From Lacunisphaera sp. (GTDB lineage: Bacteria; Verrucomicrobiota; Verrucomicrobiia; Opitutales; Opitutaceae), in the NCBI GenBank assembly GCA_029945445.1, contig JAQSCO010000060.1, positions 1 through 64,000 on the forward strand: DNA of 64,000 nucleotides, read 5' to 3'. The position numbers and the translations under genes were made by a program. Shown piece by piece: positions 1 to 7,445 of this stretch. Within the stretch, counting starts at the first letter, position 1. The number at the start of each line of letters is the position of its first letter. The notes below the pieces were generated by a model that saw only the letters and a program-made list of their open reading frames with translations, did not search any database and was not told the DNA's origin.

Positions 1-30
1 TGGATTGGTTTTGGATTTAACCATCCCCCC

Positions 31-55
31 TGTCCAGTTTTTGGGGTCCACCTCA
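31..55 (+). mobile_element. Possible IS3-type terminal inverted repeat (right end)
   Basis: The 25 bases run from TGTCCAG through TTTTTGGGG to a final TCA. IS3-family elements usually end in TGA...TCA with a TGGACA-type inner end and a run of C or G, and this stretch fits one such end. No transposase can be read in the 30 bases to its left, so the element itself would lie outside the window. The call rests on resemblance alone. Confidence 0.3.
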
Positions 56-56
56 T

Positions 57-127
57 TCAACGCAATTCTGCGAGCTGTTGCTCAAGCCAAACAAGCAAGC
101 AAGGACGAAGTGCTGAGGTCACTTTAG
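57..127 (+). pseudogene. C-terminal gene fragment abutting the possible IS end
   Basis: Frame 2 is open from the left window edge to a TAG at 125-127. The part right of the IS-like end encodes FNAILRAVAQAKQASK and a short tail. It has no start codon of its own here and looks like the tail of a gene interrupted at about position 56. A hairpin (GGCGGCA, GGT, TGCCGCC) follows at 129-145. The family is not recognised. It could also be a chance open frame. Confidence 0.25.
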
Positions 128-128
128 C

Positions 129-145
129 GGCGGCAGGTTGCCGCC
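129..145 (+). terminator. Candidate hairpin terminator
   Basis: GGCGGCA and TGCCGCC form a perfect 7-bp stem with a 3-base loop, directly after the TAG at 125-127. There is no T-run, so intrinsic termination would be weak. Confidence 0.3.
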
Positions 146-160
146 GGCAGCGGCAAATCG

Positions 161-271
161 TTCATCGTTCATTTTTCACTGTTCATTGTTCATTTTCTGA
201 ACCTAGGGGAGCAATGCAAATGGCCAAAGCCAATGAACATTGGACGATGGAAAATGAACGATGAACAATGA
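161..271. repeat. Heptamer repeat array, two facing arms
   Basis: The left arm (about 161-201) is built of GTTCATT-type 7-mers and the right arm (about 230-271) of AATGAAC-type 7-mers with single-base variants (GGAC, GATG, AAAATG). The arms are complementary, so the block could fold into a long imperfect hairpin. It sits just after the stop codon of the minus-strand GspB-like gene. The same 7-mer family recurs at 1015-1065, 1118-1378, 2600-2640, 2995-3043 and 4465-4560. Confidence 0.75.
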
Positions 272-1000
272 TCAGAACGTCCGCGTGTATCTCGCGCCGG
301 CTTCGTTCTCGAAAGTCAGGGAGCTGGACGTGATGCCGACGATTTTCAGGCCCAGCTCACGCTCGACGGTGTCACCCAGGCGGTAAACGCGGTCATTCAT
401 GAGGACCTTGCTGTCAGTGGCCGAGGCGCGGATGCCCGCGACGCGCAGGTTCTCGATGTAGGTGATCGCCTTGTTGTCGAGCTTGCCGACGGGAGCCGGC
501 GAAGCCGGTTGAGCGGGCTCAGAGGCCTGAGGCTTGAGACCTGAGACCCGAGGACTAACGACTGGCGGTGCGGGCTGCGGCTTGGCGGCGACAATCGTTT
601 CGGCCGCGGCCGGTTCAGGCTTTGCCGCCACGGGCTCGGGCTTCGCGACCACAGGCAGGCTAAACGCGGGCACGGTTGTTCCCTGCGGGGAACCCGGTGT
701 TTGTCCGGCGGGCTGCTTTGCATCCGCGGGCAAAGGCGCTGCGTTCTGAGATATTTCAGCTTTCCGCTTTGCGGTTTCTGGTTTCGCGCGGAACGCGAAG
801 TAGCCGCCGACCACGAGGATCATGAGTGCACCGGTACCGAGGCCGAGGCGGAGGAGCAGCGTGTTGAAGCCGGCGGGCTTGGCGCGCTTGGCGATCCGGA
901 CGGCCGACTCGCCGCCGATGCTCGGCATGCTGGCCAGCGGCGGGGCGTCGCCGGTCCGCTGCTTCTGGGCCCTCTTGAGCGCGTCGTTGATCAGGCTCAT
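272..1000 (-). CDS. GspB/ExeB-like type II secretion accessory protein
   Basis: This 242-residue protein has the layout of the GspB/ExeB family: a short cytoplasmic N-terminus beginning MSLINDALKRAQ, one transmembrane helix at about residues 47-69, a long Pro/Ala-rich periplasmic linker, and a small folded C-terminal domain (about 175-242) ending in YTRTF. Known members pair with the ExeA ATPase to help assemble or place the type II secretin across the peptidoglycan. The ExeA-like ATPase lies upstream on the same strand, which supports the call. A start six codons earlier (1018) is possible, but the family motif favours the ATG at 1000, which has a GGGAG 8-12 bases before it. The gap to the ATPase gene (about 380 bp) is filled with repeats, so the two may not be tightly co-transcribed. 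No other secretion genes are in the window. Confidence 0.7.
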   Translation of the reverse strand: MSLINDALKRAQKQRTGDAPPLASMPSIGGESAVRIAKRAKPAGFNTLLLRLGLGTGALMILVVGGYFAFRAKPETAKRKAEISQNAAPLPADAKQPAGQTPGSPQGTTVPAFSLPVVAKPEPVAAKPEPAAAETIVAAKPQPAPPVVSPRVSGLKPQASEPAQPASPAPVGKLDNKAITYIENLRVAGIRASATDSKVLMNDRVYRLGDTVERELGLKIVGITSSSLTFENEAGARYTRTF

Positions 1001-1014
1001 GGGGAGCGAAGCTC

Positions 1015-1065
1015 CCATCGTTCAATGTTCAACGTCCATTGCTCATTGTTCATTGCTGAAACCAA
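1015..1065. repeat. Heptamer repeat array
   Basis: GTTCAAT, GTTCAAC, GTCCATT, GCTCATT and GTTCATT units stand in tandem immediately upstream of the GspB-like start codon. They belong to the family seen at 161-271. Any promoter of the gene would have to lie within or beyond this array. Confidence 0.65.
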
Positions 1066-1117
1066 TGACCGGGGAAGGGCGACGCAGCGGGAGACGGACG
1101 GAAACCCGGGCAATGGC

Positions 1118-1378
1118 TCATTTTTCGTTGTCCAGTTTTCAATGTTCATCGGTCCAACAGCGGATCGGGCCAATGAACAATGAACAATGAACGATGAACG
1201 ATGGGAAATCATTGCGGTATCAATCGATCAGCGGCTCGAGGTCCTTGGAGGCGCGGCGGGCGTCTCAGTCAATTGTTCAATGTTCATCGTCCAATGTTCA
1301 ACGTTCATCGGTCCAGCAGCGGATCGGGCCAATGAAGAATGAACAATGAACGATGAACGATGGAAAATCATTGCGGTA
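1118..1378. repeat. Heptamer arrays with a 125-bp direct duplication
   Basis: Two copies of a 125-bp segment lie at 1145-1269 and 1304-1428, offset by 159 bp, with about five mismatches by eye. Each contains TTCATCGGTCC, an AATGAAC/GATGAAC heptamer array, and the last 16-17 codons of the ExeA-like ATPase gene. The right copy overlaps the functional gene end, and the left copy is a detached stub of its 3' end. The stretch between them is again heptamers. Confidence 0.8.
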
Positions 1379-2194
1379 TCAATCGATCAGCCGCTCGAGG
1401 TCCTTGGAGGCGCGGCGGGCGTCCCAGTAGTTCACTTCGTCGGACTCGCGAATGAAGGCCGACAGGAGGGACTTGTCGCAAAGATTGTTGATGATGCGCG
1501 GAATGCCGCGGCTCGCCTTGAAGATGTGGCGCAGGGCCCACGCCGTGAAATGCGGCCGGCCCATGCTGCCGGAAATCGTGAGGCGATGGTGGATGTAGCG
1601 GTCCATCTCGGCGCGGTCGAACGGCCGCAGCTCGTAGTGGACCAGGATGCGCTGGCGCAGCTGCCGGAGCTCTTCCATGGCGAGCTTCTCCTTCAACTCG
1701 GGCTGGCCCATGAGGACGATCTGCAAAAGCTTCTGCTTGTCGGTCTCGAGATTGGACAGCAGGCGCACCTGCTCGAAGACCTCGAAGGAAAGGTTCTGCG
1801 CCTCGTCGACGATGAGGACGATCTCGCGGCCCTTGGCGATACGGTCGAGCAACACCTGATTCATCTGGGCGACGAGGTCGTTCTTGCTGCGGGCCAGGTT
1901 GTGCTCGCCGAGCTCGGTGAGGATGGCCTTGAGCATCTGCGTCTCGGTGACGCGGGGGTTGAGCACGAGGGCGGTGTCGTAGTGCTGCGGATCGAGTTCG
2001 CTGAGGAACTTGCGGCACAGGGTGGTCTTGCCGCACCCGACCTCGCCGACGAGCACGATGAAACCCTTCTTCTCGTGCACCCCGTATTTCAAGTGTTGCA
2101 GGGCCTCCTGATGGGTGGTGCTCAGGTAGAGAAACTTGGGGTCCGGCGTGATATGAAACGGCATTTCCGAAAAGCCGTAATAGCTCTGATACAT
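1379..2194 (-). CDS. ExeA/GspA-like AAA ATPase
   Basis: The protein has about 271 residues and starts MYQSYYGFSEMPF, the usual opening of ExeA-type ATPases. Walker A is GEVGCGKTT (about residues 50-58) and Walker B is IVLIVDEAQ (about 126-133). Arg-rich sensor segments RQRI and SRGIPRIINN follow. ExeA proteins use ATP to support secretin assembly with ExeB, and members also occur in transposition (MuB/TniB-like) modules. The adjacent GspB-like gene favours the secretion role. The C-terminal peptidoglycan-binding domain of long ExeA proteins is absent. The start at 2194 is chosen over 2230 because it matches the family and leaves a gap to the divergent FtsB-like gene. A stub of this gene's 3' end is duplicated downstream. 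Confidence 0.8.
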   Translation of the reverse strand: MYQSYYGFSEMPFHITPDPKFLYLSTTHQEALQHLKYGVHEKKGFIVLVGEVGCGKTTLCRKFLSELDPQHYDTALVLNPRVTETQMLKAILTELGEHNLARSKNDLVAQMNQVLLDRIAKGREIVLIVDEAQNLSFEVFEQVRLLSNLETDKQKLLQIVLMGQPELKEKLAMEELRQLRQRILVHYELRPFDRAEMDRYIHHRLTISGSMGRPHFTAWALRHIFKASRGIPRIINNLCDKSLLSAFIRESDEVNYWDARRASKDLERLID

Positions 2195-2309
2195 CGCGCG
2201 AAAGTATTTGGGCCCCAGCGAAAAAAGCACGCCAAAACGGCGTGAATCCCCTTTGAAAAAGCGTTGCTTGGCCCTCCGGCGGCTTGTTTACCTTGGCGCC
2301 TTGCCACCG

Positions 2310-2600
2310 GTGAATTTCAGCAAACTTGGCCTCGGACTCTACGCCGCGCTTTTCGTGGGGGTCGCCCTGTGGGGCATCACGTTCTTCGTGCAGATGCAGC
2401 GCGACCTGACGACCCTGCGGCTGCAGGAAAACACGAACCAGCGGCGGTTGGACGAGGCCGTGGACCGCCTCCAGGCCCAGCAACAATACCTGGAGCGACT
2501 GCAGCACGATCCGGTGCTCGTGGAGCGCATCATCCGCCAGAAACTCGGCTACGCGAAGACGCAGGAATTTGTGTTCAGATTCGAGGAGGAGAAGAAGTGA
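2310..2600 (+). CDS. FtsB/DivIC-like septum formation protein
   Basis: This small bitopic membrane protein has a transmembrane helix near the N-terminus (LYAALFVGVALWGITFFVQM), then a coiled coil rich in Leu, Gln and Glu. It ends with the FtsB/DivIC hallmark of a DPVLVERIIRQKLGY-type segment. FtsB-like proteins form the FtsQLB complex that activates septal peptidoglycan synthesis. About 96 residues is the normal family size. The start is uncertain. GTG at 2310 gives a short cytoplasmic tail, TTG at 2301 is in frame, and the frame stays open back to TTG 2208. No convincing ribosome-binding site was seen. The gene diverges from the ExeA-like ATPase and is followed by a heptamer array. Confidence 0.75.
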   Translation: MNFSKLGLGLYAALFVGVALWGITFFVQMQRDLTTLRLQENTNQRRLDEAVDRLQAQQQYLERLQHDPVLVERIIRQKLGYAKTQEFVFRFEEEKK

Positions 2601-2640
2601 TCATCGTCCATTGACCATTGTTCATTTTCCAATGTTTCTG
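2600..2640. repeat. Heptamer array before the four-helix gene
   Basis: CCATTGA, CCATTGT, TCATTTT and CCAATGT units directly precede the ATG at 2643. They are in opposite orientation to the array at 2995-3043 on the other side of the gene, so the gene sits between inverted arrays. Confidence 0.65.
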
Positions 2641-2642
2641 CC

Positions 2643-3008
2643 ATGAAAAGCGAGAAGGCCAATCAGCTGGAGGAGCGATTGATCGATTTCGGCGTGAAAG
2701 TTATTCTGCTGAGTGGGAAACTGCCTCGTTCATATGCCGGGCAGCACATTGCCACGCAGATGCTCCGTTCAGGGACTTCGCCTGCGCCGAACTATGGTGA
2801 AGCCCGGGGTGGAGAAAGCCGCGCGGATTTTATCCACAAGATGGGCATTGCACTGAAAGAACTGAACGAAACACAAATTTGGCTTCAAATGATCCAGCGG
2901 GCCCAATTGCTGTCAGAAACGGAGGTTGAACCTGTGTTGGACGAATGCCGACAATTGGCTCGGATGATCAACGCTTCGATCCAGACGGCTCGCCACAATG
3001 AGCAATGA
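2643..3008 (+). CDS. Four-helix-bundle protein (S23/Avd-like family)
   Basis: The 121 residues are almost wholly helical and resemble the four-helix-bundle family first described from 23S rRNA intervening sequences (TIGR02436/PF05635): helix 1 has LEERLIDFGVKVI, then HIATQMLRSGTSPAPNYGEA, then FIHKMGIALKELNETQIWLQM, then the C-terminal ECRQLARMINASI helix. The avd protein of diversity-generating retroelements belongs to the same fold family. No reverse transcriptase or variable repeat was seen here, so no such role is claimed. The function of stand-alone members is not established. The last codons (RHNEQ) are read from a heptamer repeat array, and arrays flank the gene in inverted orientation, which suggests gene and arrays spread together. 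Confidence 0.85.
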   Translation: MKSEKANQLEERLIDFGVKVILLSGKLPRSYAGQHIATQMLRSGTSPAPNYGEARGGESRADFIHKMGIALKELNETQIWLQMIQRAQLLSETEVEPVLDECRQLARMINASIQTARHNEQ

Positions 3009-3043
3009 CAAATGGACAATGGAAAATGAACAATGAACAATTG
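2995..3043. repeat. Heptamer array across a gene end and the next gene start
   Basis: Seven-base units CAATGAG, CAATGAC, AAATGGA, CAATGGA, AAATGAA, CAATGAA and CAATTGA run through the stop codon of the four-helix gene and into the first codons of the next gene. It is the clearest 7-bp phasing in the window. Confidence 0.8.
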
Positions 3044-4453
3044 ATCGCCTCCTACCGCGACGCCGGCCAGGGGCAGGTCTTTGCCTTCTGGGACTCGCTC
3101 GCGCCCGCCGCGCGCAACGCGCTCGCCGTCCAGGCGCGCGAGATCGACCTTGCGGAAGTGGACCGCCTGAACCGCACGCTGGTGCTGAAGTCCGCCGGGG
3201 GCGCGGGCGTGGATCTTGCCGGCCTGACGCCGGCGCCGTGCACGCTGCTGCCGGCCAACGGAGGCGACGCGGCCCAATGGGCGAAGGCCAGGGCTGCGGG
3301 TGAGGCCGCGTTGCGGGCCGGTCGCGTTGCAGCGTTCACGGTCGCGGGCGGGCAGGGGACCCGACTAGGCTACGACGGCCCCAAGGGCACGTTCGCGGTC
3401 ACGCCGCTGAAGAAGAAACCGCTCTTTCAGCTGTTTGCCGAGAAGATCAAGGCCAGCGGGCTGCGCCATGGCCGGCCGCTGCATTGGTTTATCATGACGA
3501 GCCATGCGAACCACGAGCAAACCGAGAGCTTCTTTACCGAGCGTGGTTTCTTCGGCTTGGACCAGGGCCGCGTGCATTTCTTCCGGCAAGGCCGCATGCC
3601 GGCGGTGGATTTCGCCGGGAAAATCCTCCTCGAATCCACTTCGTCGCTCGCGCTGAGTCCCGACGGCCACGGCGGGTCCCTGCGCGCCTTGCACCGCAGC
3701 GGCGCGCTCGACCTCATGCAGCGGGAGGGCATCGACACGATCAGCTACTTCCAGGTGGACAATCCCATCGTGCGCTGTGTCGACCCCGCCTTCATCGGGT
3801 TCCATCTCCTGGCCGGTGCGGAAATGTCCAGCAAGATGGTGCCGAAGGCGTATCCGGAGGAGAAGGTCGGACACTTTTGCCTGCAGCACGGCAAGGTGGT
3901 CGTCATCGAATACAGCGACATGCCCATGGCGATGCAGCGGGAGACGAATCCCGGCGGCGCGCTGCGCTACAGCGCGGGCAGCATTGCCATCCATCTCATC
4001 GACCGCGAATTCGCCCGGCGCATGGCGGCCGGCGGCGACGGGGTCGCCCTCCCATTCCACCGGGCCGACAAGAAAATCCCGACAGTCGACGCCGCGGGCC
4101 GCTTGCTCAAGCCGGAGCAGGCGAACGGCGTGAAGTTCGAGATGTTCGTCTTCGACGCGCTGCCGTTCGCGCGCAACTCGGTCGTGATCGAGACGGCGCG
4201 CGAGGATGATTTCAGCCCGGTGAAGAACGCCGAGGGCGTGGACTCGCCGAAGACCGCGCGCGAGGATCAGCTGCGGCAGTTTGCCCGCTGGCTGAAGGCC
4301 GCGGGGGCCGTGGTGCCGGTCGACGCGACCGGCCTGCCGCACTCCGGGATAGAAGTTTCCCCGCTTTTCGGCTACGACACCGAGTCGTTCGCCGAGCGCT
4401 GGAACCGACTCGCCCCCCGGCCCGCGATCGCGGAAGGGCTCTACCTCGAGTGA
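3029..4453 (+). CDS. UDP-N-acetylhexosamine/UDP-sugar pyrophosphorylase
   Basis: The enzyme joins a sugar 1-phosphate to UTP to give a UDP-sugar and pyrophosphate. It has about 474 residues. The nucleotide-binding signature GGQGTRLGYDGPKG (from about residue 107) is of the UAP1/AGX type rather than the UGP type, and QVDNPIVRCVDPAFIG and KFEMFVFDALPFA further on are also UAP-like. The physiological substrate could be GlcNAc-1-P or another hexose-1-P. The downstream phosphohexomutase would supply the sugar 1-phosphate, so the two genes make a short UDP-sugar route. ATG 3029 is preferred because the start at 3005 would add residues encoded only by the heptamer repeat (MTNGQWK). The 3005 start would overlap the previous stop codon by 4 bases (ATGA). 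Confidence 0.85.
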   Translation, partial: NNEQLIASYRDAGQGQVFAFWDSLAPAARNALAVQAREIDLAEVDRLNRTLVLKSAGGAGVDLAGLTPAPCTLLPANGGDAAQWAKARAAGEAALRAGRVAAFTVAGGQGTRLGYDGPKGTFAVTPLKKKPLFQLFAEKIKASGLRHGRPLHWFIMTSHANHEQTESFFTERGFFGLDQGRVHFFRQGRMPAVDFAGKILLESTSSLALSPDGHGGSLRALHRSGALDLMQREGIDTISYFQVDNPIVRCVDPAFIGFHLLAGAEMSSKMVPKAYPEEKVGHFCLQHGKVVVIEYSDMPMAMQRETNPGGALRYSAGSIAIHLIDREFARRMAAGGDGVALPFHRADKKIPTVDAAGRLLKPEQANGVKFEMFVFDALPFARNSVVIETAREDDFSPVKNAEGVDSPKTAREDQLRQFARWLKAAGAVVPVDATGLPHSGIEVSPLFGYDTESFAERWNRLAPRPAIAEGLYLE

Positions 4454-4464
4454 TACCCGAGGTA

Positions 4465-4560
4465 TTTTTCATTGTTCATTTTTCAATGTTCACTGTTCAT
4501 TGGCCGAAACTCCGCCGGCCTCAGGCCCAAAAAAACGGCAAATGGACCATGAACAATTGA
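4465..4560. repeat. Heptamer arrays in facing orientation
   Basis: The left arm (about 4468-4502) has TCATTGT, TCATTTT, TCAATGT, TCACTGT and TCATTGG. The right arm (about 4538-4557) has AAATGGA, CCATGAA and CAATTGA. The arms can pair around a spacer of about 40 bases. The block fills the gap between the pyrophosphorylase and the phosphohexomutase and may also act as a transcript-end structure. Confidence 0.7.
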
Positions 4561-4573
4561 TTTTCCCCTCCCC

Positions 4574-6520
4574 ATGACCCCCACTGAAAAAATTTCCCAG
4601 GCCGCGAAGGATGGCAAGCTGATGGCGAGCGCCGCCGACAACCTGAACGCCTGGCTCAAGGCCGATCTCCCCGCGTGGGCGCAGCAGAGCCTCGCCGAAC
4701 TCATCGAGCGCGGCGAGTGGAGCGAGCTCAACGACCGCTTCTACCGCTACCTTGAGTTCGGCACCGGCGGCATGCGCGGCCGCACGATGGGCAAGGTGGC
4801 GGCCCAGGCCGAGACCGGCACGCTCTCGGCCACCGGCAGCCCCGAGCACGCGGCGGTCGGCAGCAACCTCCTGAATGAATTTACCCTGACCCGCGCCGTG
4901 GTCGGCCTTTACCACTACATGGCCCGATACCTCGCTGGGCAAAAGAGCAGCGCAAAGCCGAAGATCGTGATCGCGCACGACGTCCGGCATTTCTCACGGC
5001 ATTTCTGCGAGCTGGCCGCCTCCACGTGGGTGCGGCTGGGCGGCGAGGCGGTGATCTTCGATGGTCCGCGCTCCACGCCCCAGCTGAGTTTCTCCGTGCG
5101 CCATCTAAAGGCGCACACCGGCGTCGTCATCACGGCGAGCCACAATCCGCCGCACGACAACGGCTTCAAGGCCTACTTCACTGACGGCGCGCAGGTGACG
5201 CCGCCGCACGACAAGGGCATCATCGCCGAGGTCGACGCCGTGCCACTGTCGGCCGTGCAGGAATTTCTCACCAAGGATATTTCCCAGGTCGTCACGCTCG
5301 GCCGGCAGGCCGATGACGACTATCTCGCCGTCGCGGCGTCGGCGGCGCTCGATCCGGCGGTTTTCAAAAAGACCAAGCTGCGTGTCGTCTACACCAACAT
5401 CCACGGCGTCGGCGGCGTTTCGACGGTGCCGTTGTTGCTGCATGCCGGCGTGGATCTCAGCGAGGTGAAGGAGCAGGTGGCCTTCGATGCCCGCTTCCCG
5501 ACCGTCAAGTCGCCGAATCCCGAGAACGCCGACGCGCTCGCGCTCGCGGTGGCACTCGCCGAGAAGGGCGGGCACGACCTCGTGATGGCCACCGACCCGG
5601 ATGCGGACCGCATGGGTGCCGCGGTCAGGAACAAGGCCGGCAAGATCGAGTTGCTCACCGGCAACCAGGTGGGGGCGCTGCTCGCCGACTACCGCATCGC
5701 CAAATACAAGGAGCTCGGCTGGATCCCGGCGGCCGGCACGCCCTCGGCCGCCATCGTGAAGACCTTTGTCACGACCCCGCTGCAGGACGCGGTCGGCCGC
5801 GGCCACGGCGTGAAGGTCATCAACTGCCTGACCGGTTTCAAGTGGATCGCGGCCAAGATGCGCGTCTACGAGGAGAAACTGGTGCAGGCGATGGGGCCCG
5901 GCTTCGACTACGACGCGACCCCTTTCCGCGAGCGCGCCACGCTGCTCCAGCAGCACAGCACGTTCTACCTCTTCGGCACCGAGGAGAGCTACGGCTACCT
6001 GCCCAACGACATGCTCCGCGACAAGGACGGCAACTCGGCGTGCCTGATGTTCGCCGAGGTGGCGGCGTGGGTGAAGTCGCGCGGCCTCACCGTGCCGGAA
6101 TACCTCGACGAGATTTACCTCAAATACGGCTTCTTCCTCGAGGGCGTCATCAACATCTACTACGAGGGCGCGAGCGGGGCGGCGAAGATCAAGCGCATCC
6201 TCGACACCTACCGCTCGGCCCCGCCGAAGGCCTTTGGCGAGACGAAGGTGACGAAGTTCCAGGACTTCGGCCGCGAAAAGTTCTACGACGCCGACCAGGA
6301 GCTGATCCCGGCGCAGGACCTCTACCTTGTGACGCTGGCCAACGGCTACTCGTTCGCCGCGCGCGGCAGCGGCACCGAGCCGAAGATGAAGTTCTATCTG
6401 TTCGCGCAGGAGCCGGTGAAGTCCGCCGCCGATTTGTCCGCCGCCAAGGCGAAGGCCAAGGCCACGCTCGACGCGCTCAAGGCGCTGATCGAGGCCGACG
6501 CGCGCCAGCGGGCGGAATAG
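4574..6520 (+). CDS. Phosphoglucomutase/phosphomannomutase family enzyme
   Basis: The enzyme interconverts hexose 6-phosphate and hexose 1-phosphate through a phosphoserine. All four active-site loops are present: the phosphoserine loop TASHNP (Ser at about residue 189), the metal loop DPDADRMG (about 341), the sugar-binding loop GTEESYGYL (about 468), and the phosphate-binding loop RGSGTEPKMKF (about 597). At 648 residues it is of the long PgcA/PGM2-like kind. The neighbouring UDP-sugar pyrophosphorylase would use its product. The preceding gap contains heptamer arrays, so co-transcription is not certain. Codon use is as GC-rich as in its neighbours. Confidence 0.9.
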   Translation: MTPTEKISQAAKDGKLMASAADNLNAWLKADLPAWAQQSLAELIERGEWSELNDRFYRYLEFGTGGMRGRTMGKVAAQAETGTLSATGSPEHAAVGSNLLNEFTLTRAVVGLYHYMARYLAGQKSSAKPKIVIAHDVRHFSRHFCELAASTWVRLGGEAVIFDGPRSTPQLSFSVRHLKAHTGVVITASHNPPHDNGFKAYFTDGAQVTPPHDKGIIAEVDAVPLSAVQEFLTKDISQVVTLGRQADDDYLAVAASAALDPAVFKKTKLRVVYTNIHGVGGVSTVPLLLHAGVDLSEVKEQVAFDARFPTVKSPNPENADALALAVALAEKGGHDLVMATDPDADRMGAAVRNKAGKIELLTGNQVGALLADYRIAKYKELGWIPAAGTPSAAIVKTFVTTPLQDAVGRGHGVKVINCLTGFKWIAAKMRVYEEKLVQAMGPGFDYDATPFRERATLLQQHSTFYLFGTEESYGYLPNDMLRDKDGNSACLMFAEVAAWVKSRGLTVPEYLDEIYLKYGFFLEGVINIYYEGASGAAKIKRILDTYRSAPPKAFGETKVTKFQDFGREKFYDADQELIPAQDLYLVTLANGYSFAARGSGTEPKMKFYLFAQEPVKSAADLSAAKAKAKATLDALKALIEADARQRAE

Positions 6521-6567
6521 TCGCCAAGGCCCGCGTGGCGGAGTCGCTAACCAGCGCCCCGACATTA

Positions 6568-6601
6568 TTATCATGTCATAGTGTCATGATTGACATGATA
6601 A
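6568..6601. promoter_or_regulatory. Inverted repeat operator of the AbrB/VapC pair
   Basis: TTATCATGTCA (6568-6578) and TGACATGATAA (6591-6601) are a perfect 11-bp inverted repeat around a 12-base centre that holds a further TCATGAT. A CATGAT half-site follows at 6608-6613. It ends 22 bases before the antitoxin start codon, the expected place for autoregulation by an antitoxin-toxin complex. The AT-rich stretch stands out from the GC-rich surroundings and could include the promoter. Confidence 0.7.
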
Positions 6602-6623
6602 ACCTACATGATACGTTGGCGGC

Positions 6624-6875
6624 ATGAATCAAAGCACTCTCACTGAACGCGGGCAGATTTCCGTTCCAGCCTCCTTGCGCAAAGCAATGAACCTGCGTCC
6701 CGGGCAGCGGCTAAAGTTTGCCCCGATTTCCGATCACGAGTTCAGGGTTTTCACCCAAAACGACGCACCGCCTGGGCCTATCGCCATGCTGGGCTATGCC
6801 CGGAAGATAAGGTCTGGGCCCAGTCGGCGCACAAAGGACTGGATGAAGGAACTCAGGGAAGGAGAGACGGCCTGA
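6624..6875 (+). CDS. AbrB/MazE-type antitoxin (VapB-like)
   Basis: The 83-residue protein opens with an AbrB-type swapped-hairpin DNA-binding domain: LTERGQISVPASLRKAMNL followed by RPGQRLKF, closely matching the family consensus for strand, helix and strand. The C-terminal half (from about residue 50) is basic and probably wraps the toxin. It is followed, with a one-base overlap (TGATG), by a PIN-domain toxin, and preceded by a perfect inverted repeat, which is the layout of a type II toxin-antitoxin operon. It would neutralise the toxin and repress its own promoter. Confidence 0.85.
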   Translation: MNQSTLTERGQISVPASLRKAMNLRPGQRLKFAPISDHEFRVFTQNDAPPGPIAMLGYARKIRSGPSRRTKDWMKELREGETA

Positions 6876-7282
6876 TGTGGATCATTGACACCTGTGTGGT
6901 GATCGACGTTTACGAGGACGATCCCCAATTTGGCCTGGCCTCAGCCAAGCTGCTAGAGAAACTGCTCCCGGACGGGCTGGCGATCTCACCTGTTACAATG
7001 GTGGAGCTTTCGGTCGCTTTCGAAGGGAATATCACTCAGCAAAAAAGATTCCTGGAGCACTCAGGCATTTCACATGGCGAAGCTTGGACCGCGGTCGACA
7101 CCGAAGCGTCGCACCCGGCCTGGAATGCTTACATTAAAAGCCGCCGCCTGGCGAAAGTCCCCAAACGACCCGTAGCCGACATCCTAATCGGCGGGTTTGC
7201 CATCACCCGACAGGGCCTCGTGACGAGAAACCCTGCTGACTTCAAACGATGGTTCCCCAAACTTTTAATCCGGGAACCGTGA
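6875..7282 (+). CDS. PIN-domain toxin (VapC-like ribonuclease)
   Basis: The 135 residues fit the PIN fold. The first acidic residue is in IIDTCVVID (Asp 5), the conserved Glu is in TMVELSVAF, a third acidic site is in RPVADILIGGFA, and the final motif is TRNPADFKRWFP. VapC toxins are Mg-dependent ribonucleases that cut tRNA or rRNA and stop translation. All four acidic positions are visible, so the toxin looks intact. Translation is probably coupled to the antitoxin gene through the TGATG overlap. Confidence 0.85.
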   Translation: MWIIDTCVVIDVYEDDPQFGLASAKLLEKLLPDGLAISPVTMVELSVAFEGNITQQKRFLEHSGISHGEAWTAVDTEASHPAWNAYIKSRRLAKVPKRPVADILIGGFAITRQGLVTRNPADFKRWFPKLLIREP

Positions 7283-7445
7283 CCTCTCCCTCCTTGAGTG
7301 AAGCAGAGGGGGCGTCCCCGGGACCGAGGCGGCTCACCCATGCGGAAAGGCAGCGGCGCTTCCGAACTGGGCCGAGAATGCTGCGGCAAGCTTGCACCGC
7401 TGGCTGGAAAACGCTTCCGGGCAACATGCAGACACTTTTCCCAGC

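Noticed and set aside
1346..2245. Long plus-strand open frame opposite the ExeA-like ATPase
   Set aside because: It is the antisense shadow of a gene with clear Walker motifs, and its own translation has no recognisable domain.
2643..3008. Diversity-generating retroelement suggested by the Avd-like protein
   Set aside because: No reverse transcriptase, template repeat or variable repeat was found nearby. The protein is treated as a stand-alone four-helix protein.
161..4560. CRISPR array suggested by regularly spaced repeats
   Set aside because: The units are 7 bp, tandem and degenerate, with no unique spacers of 25-45 bp and no cas genes.
5105..6574. 489-codon minus-strand frame opposite the phosphohexomutase
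   Set aside because: Arg/Leu/Gly-rich shadow of a well-identified gene in GC-rich DNA.
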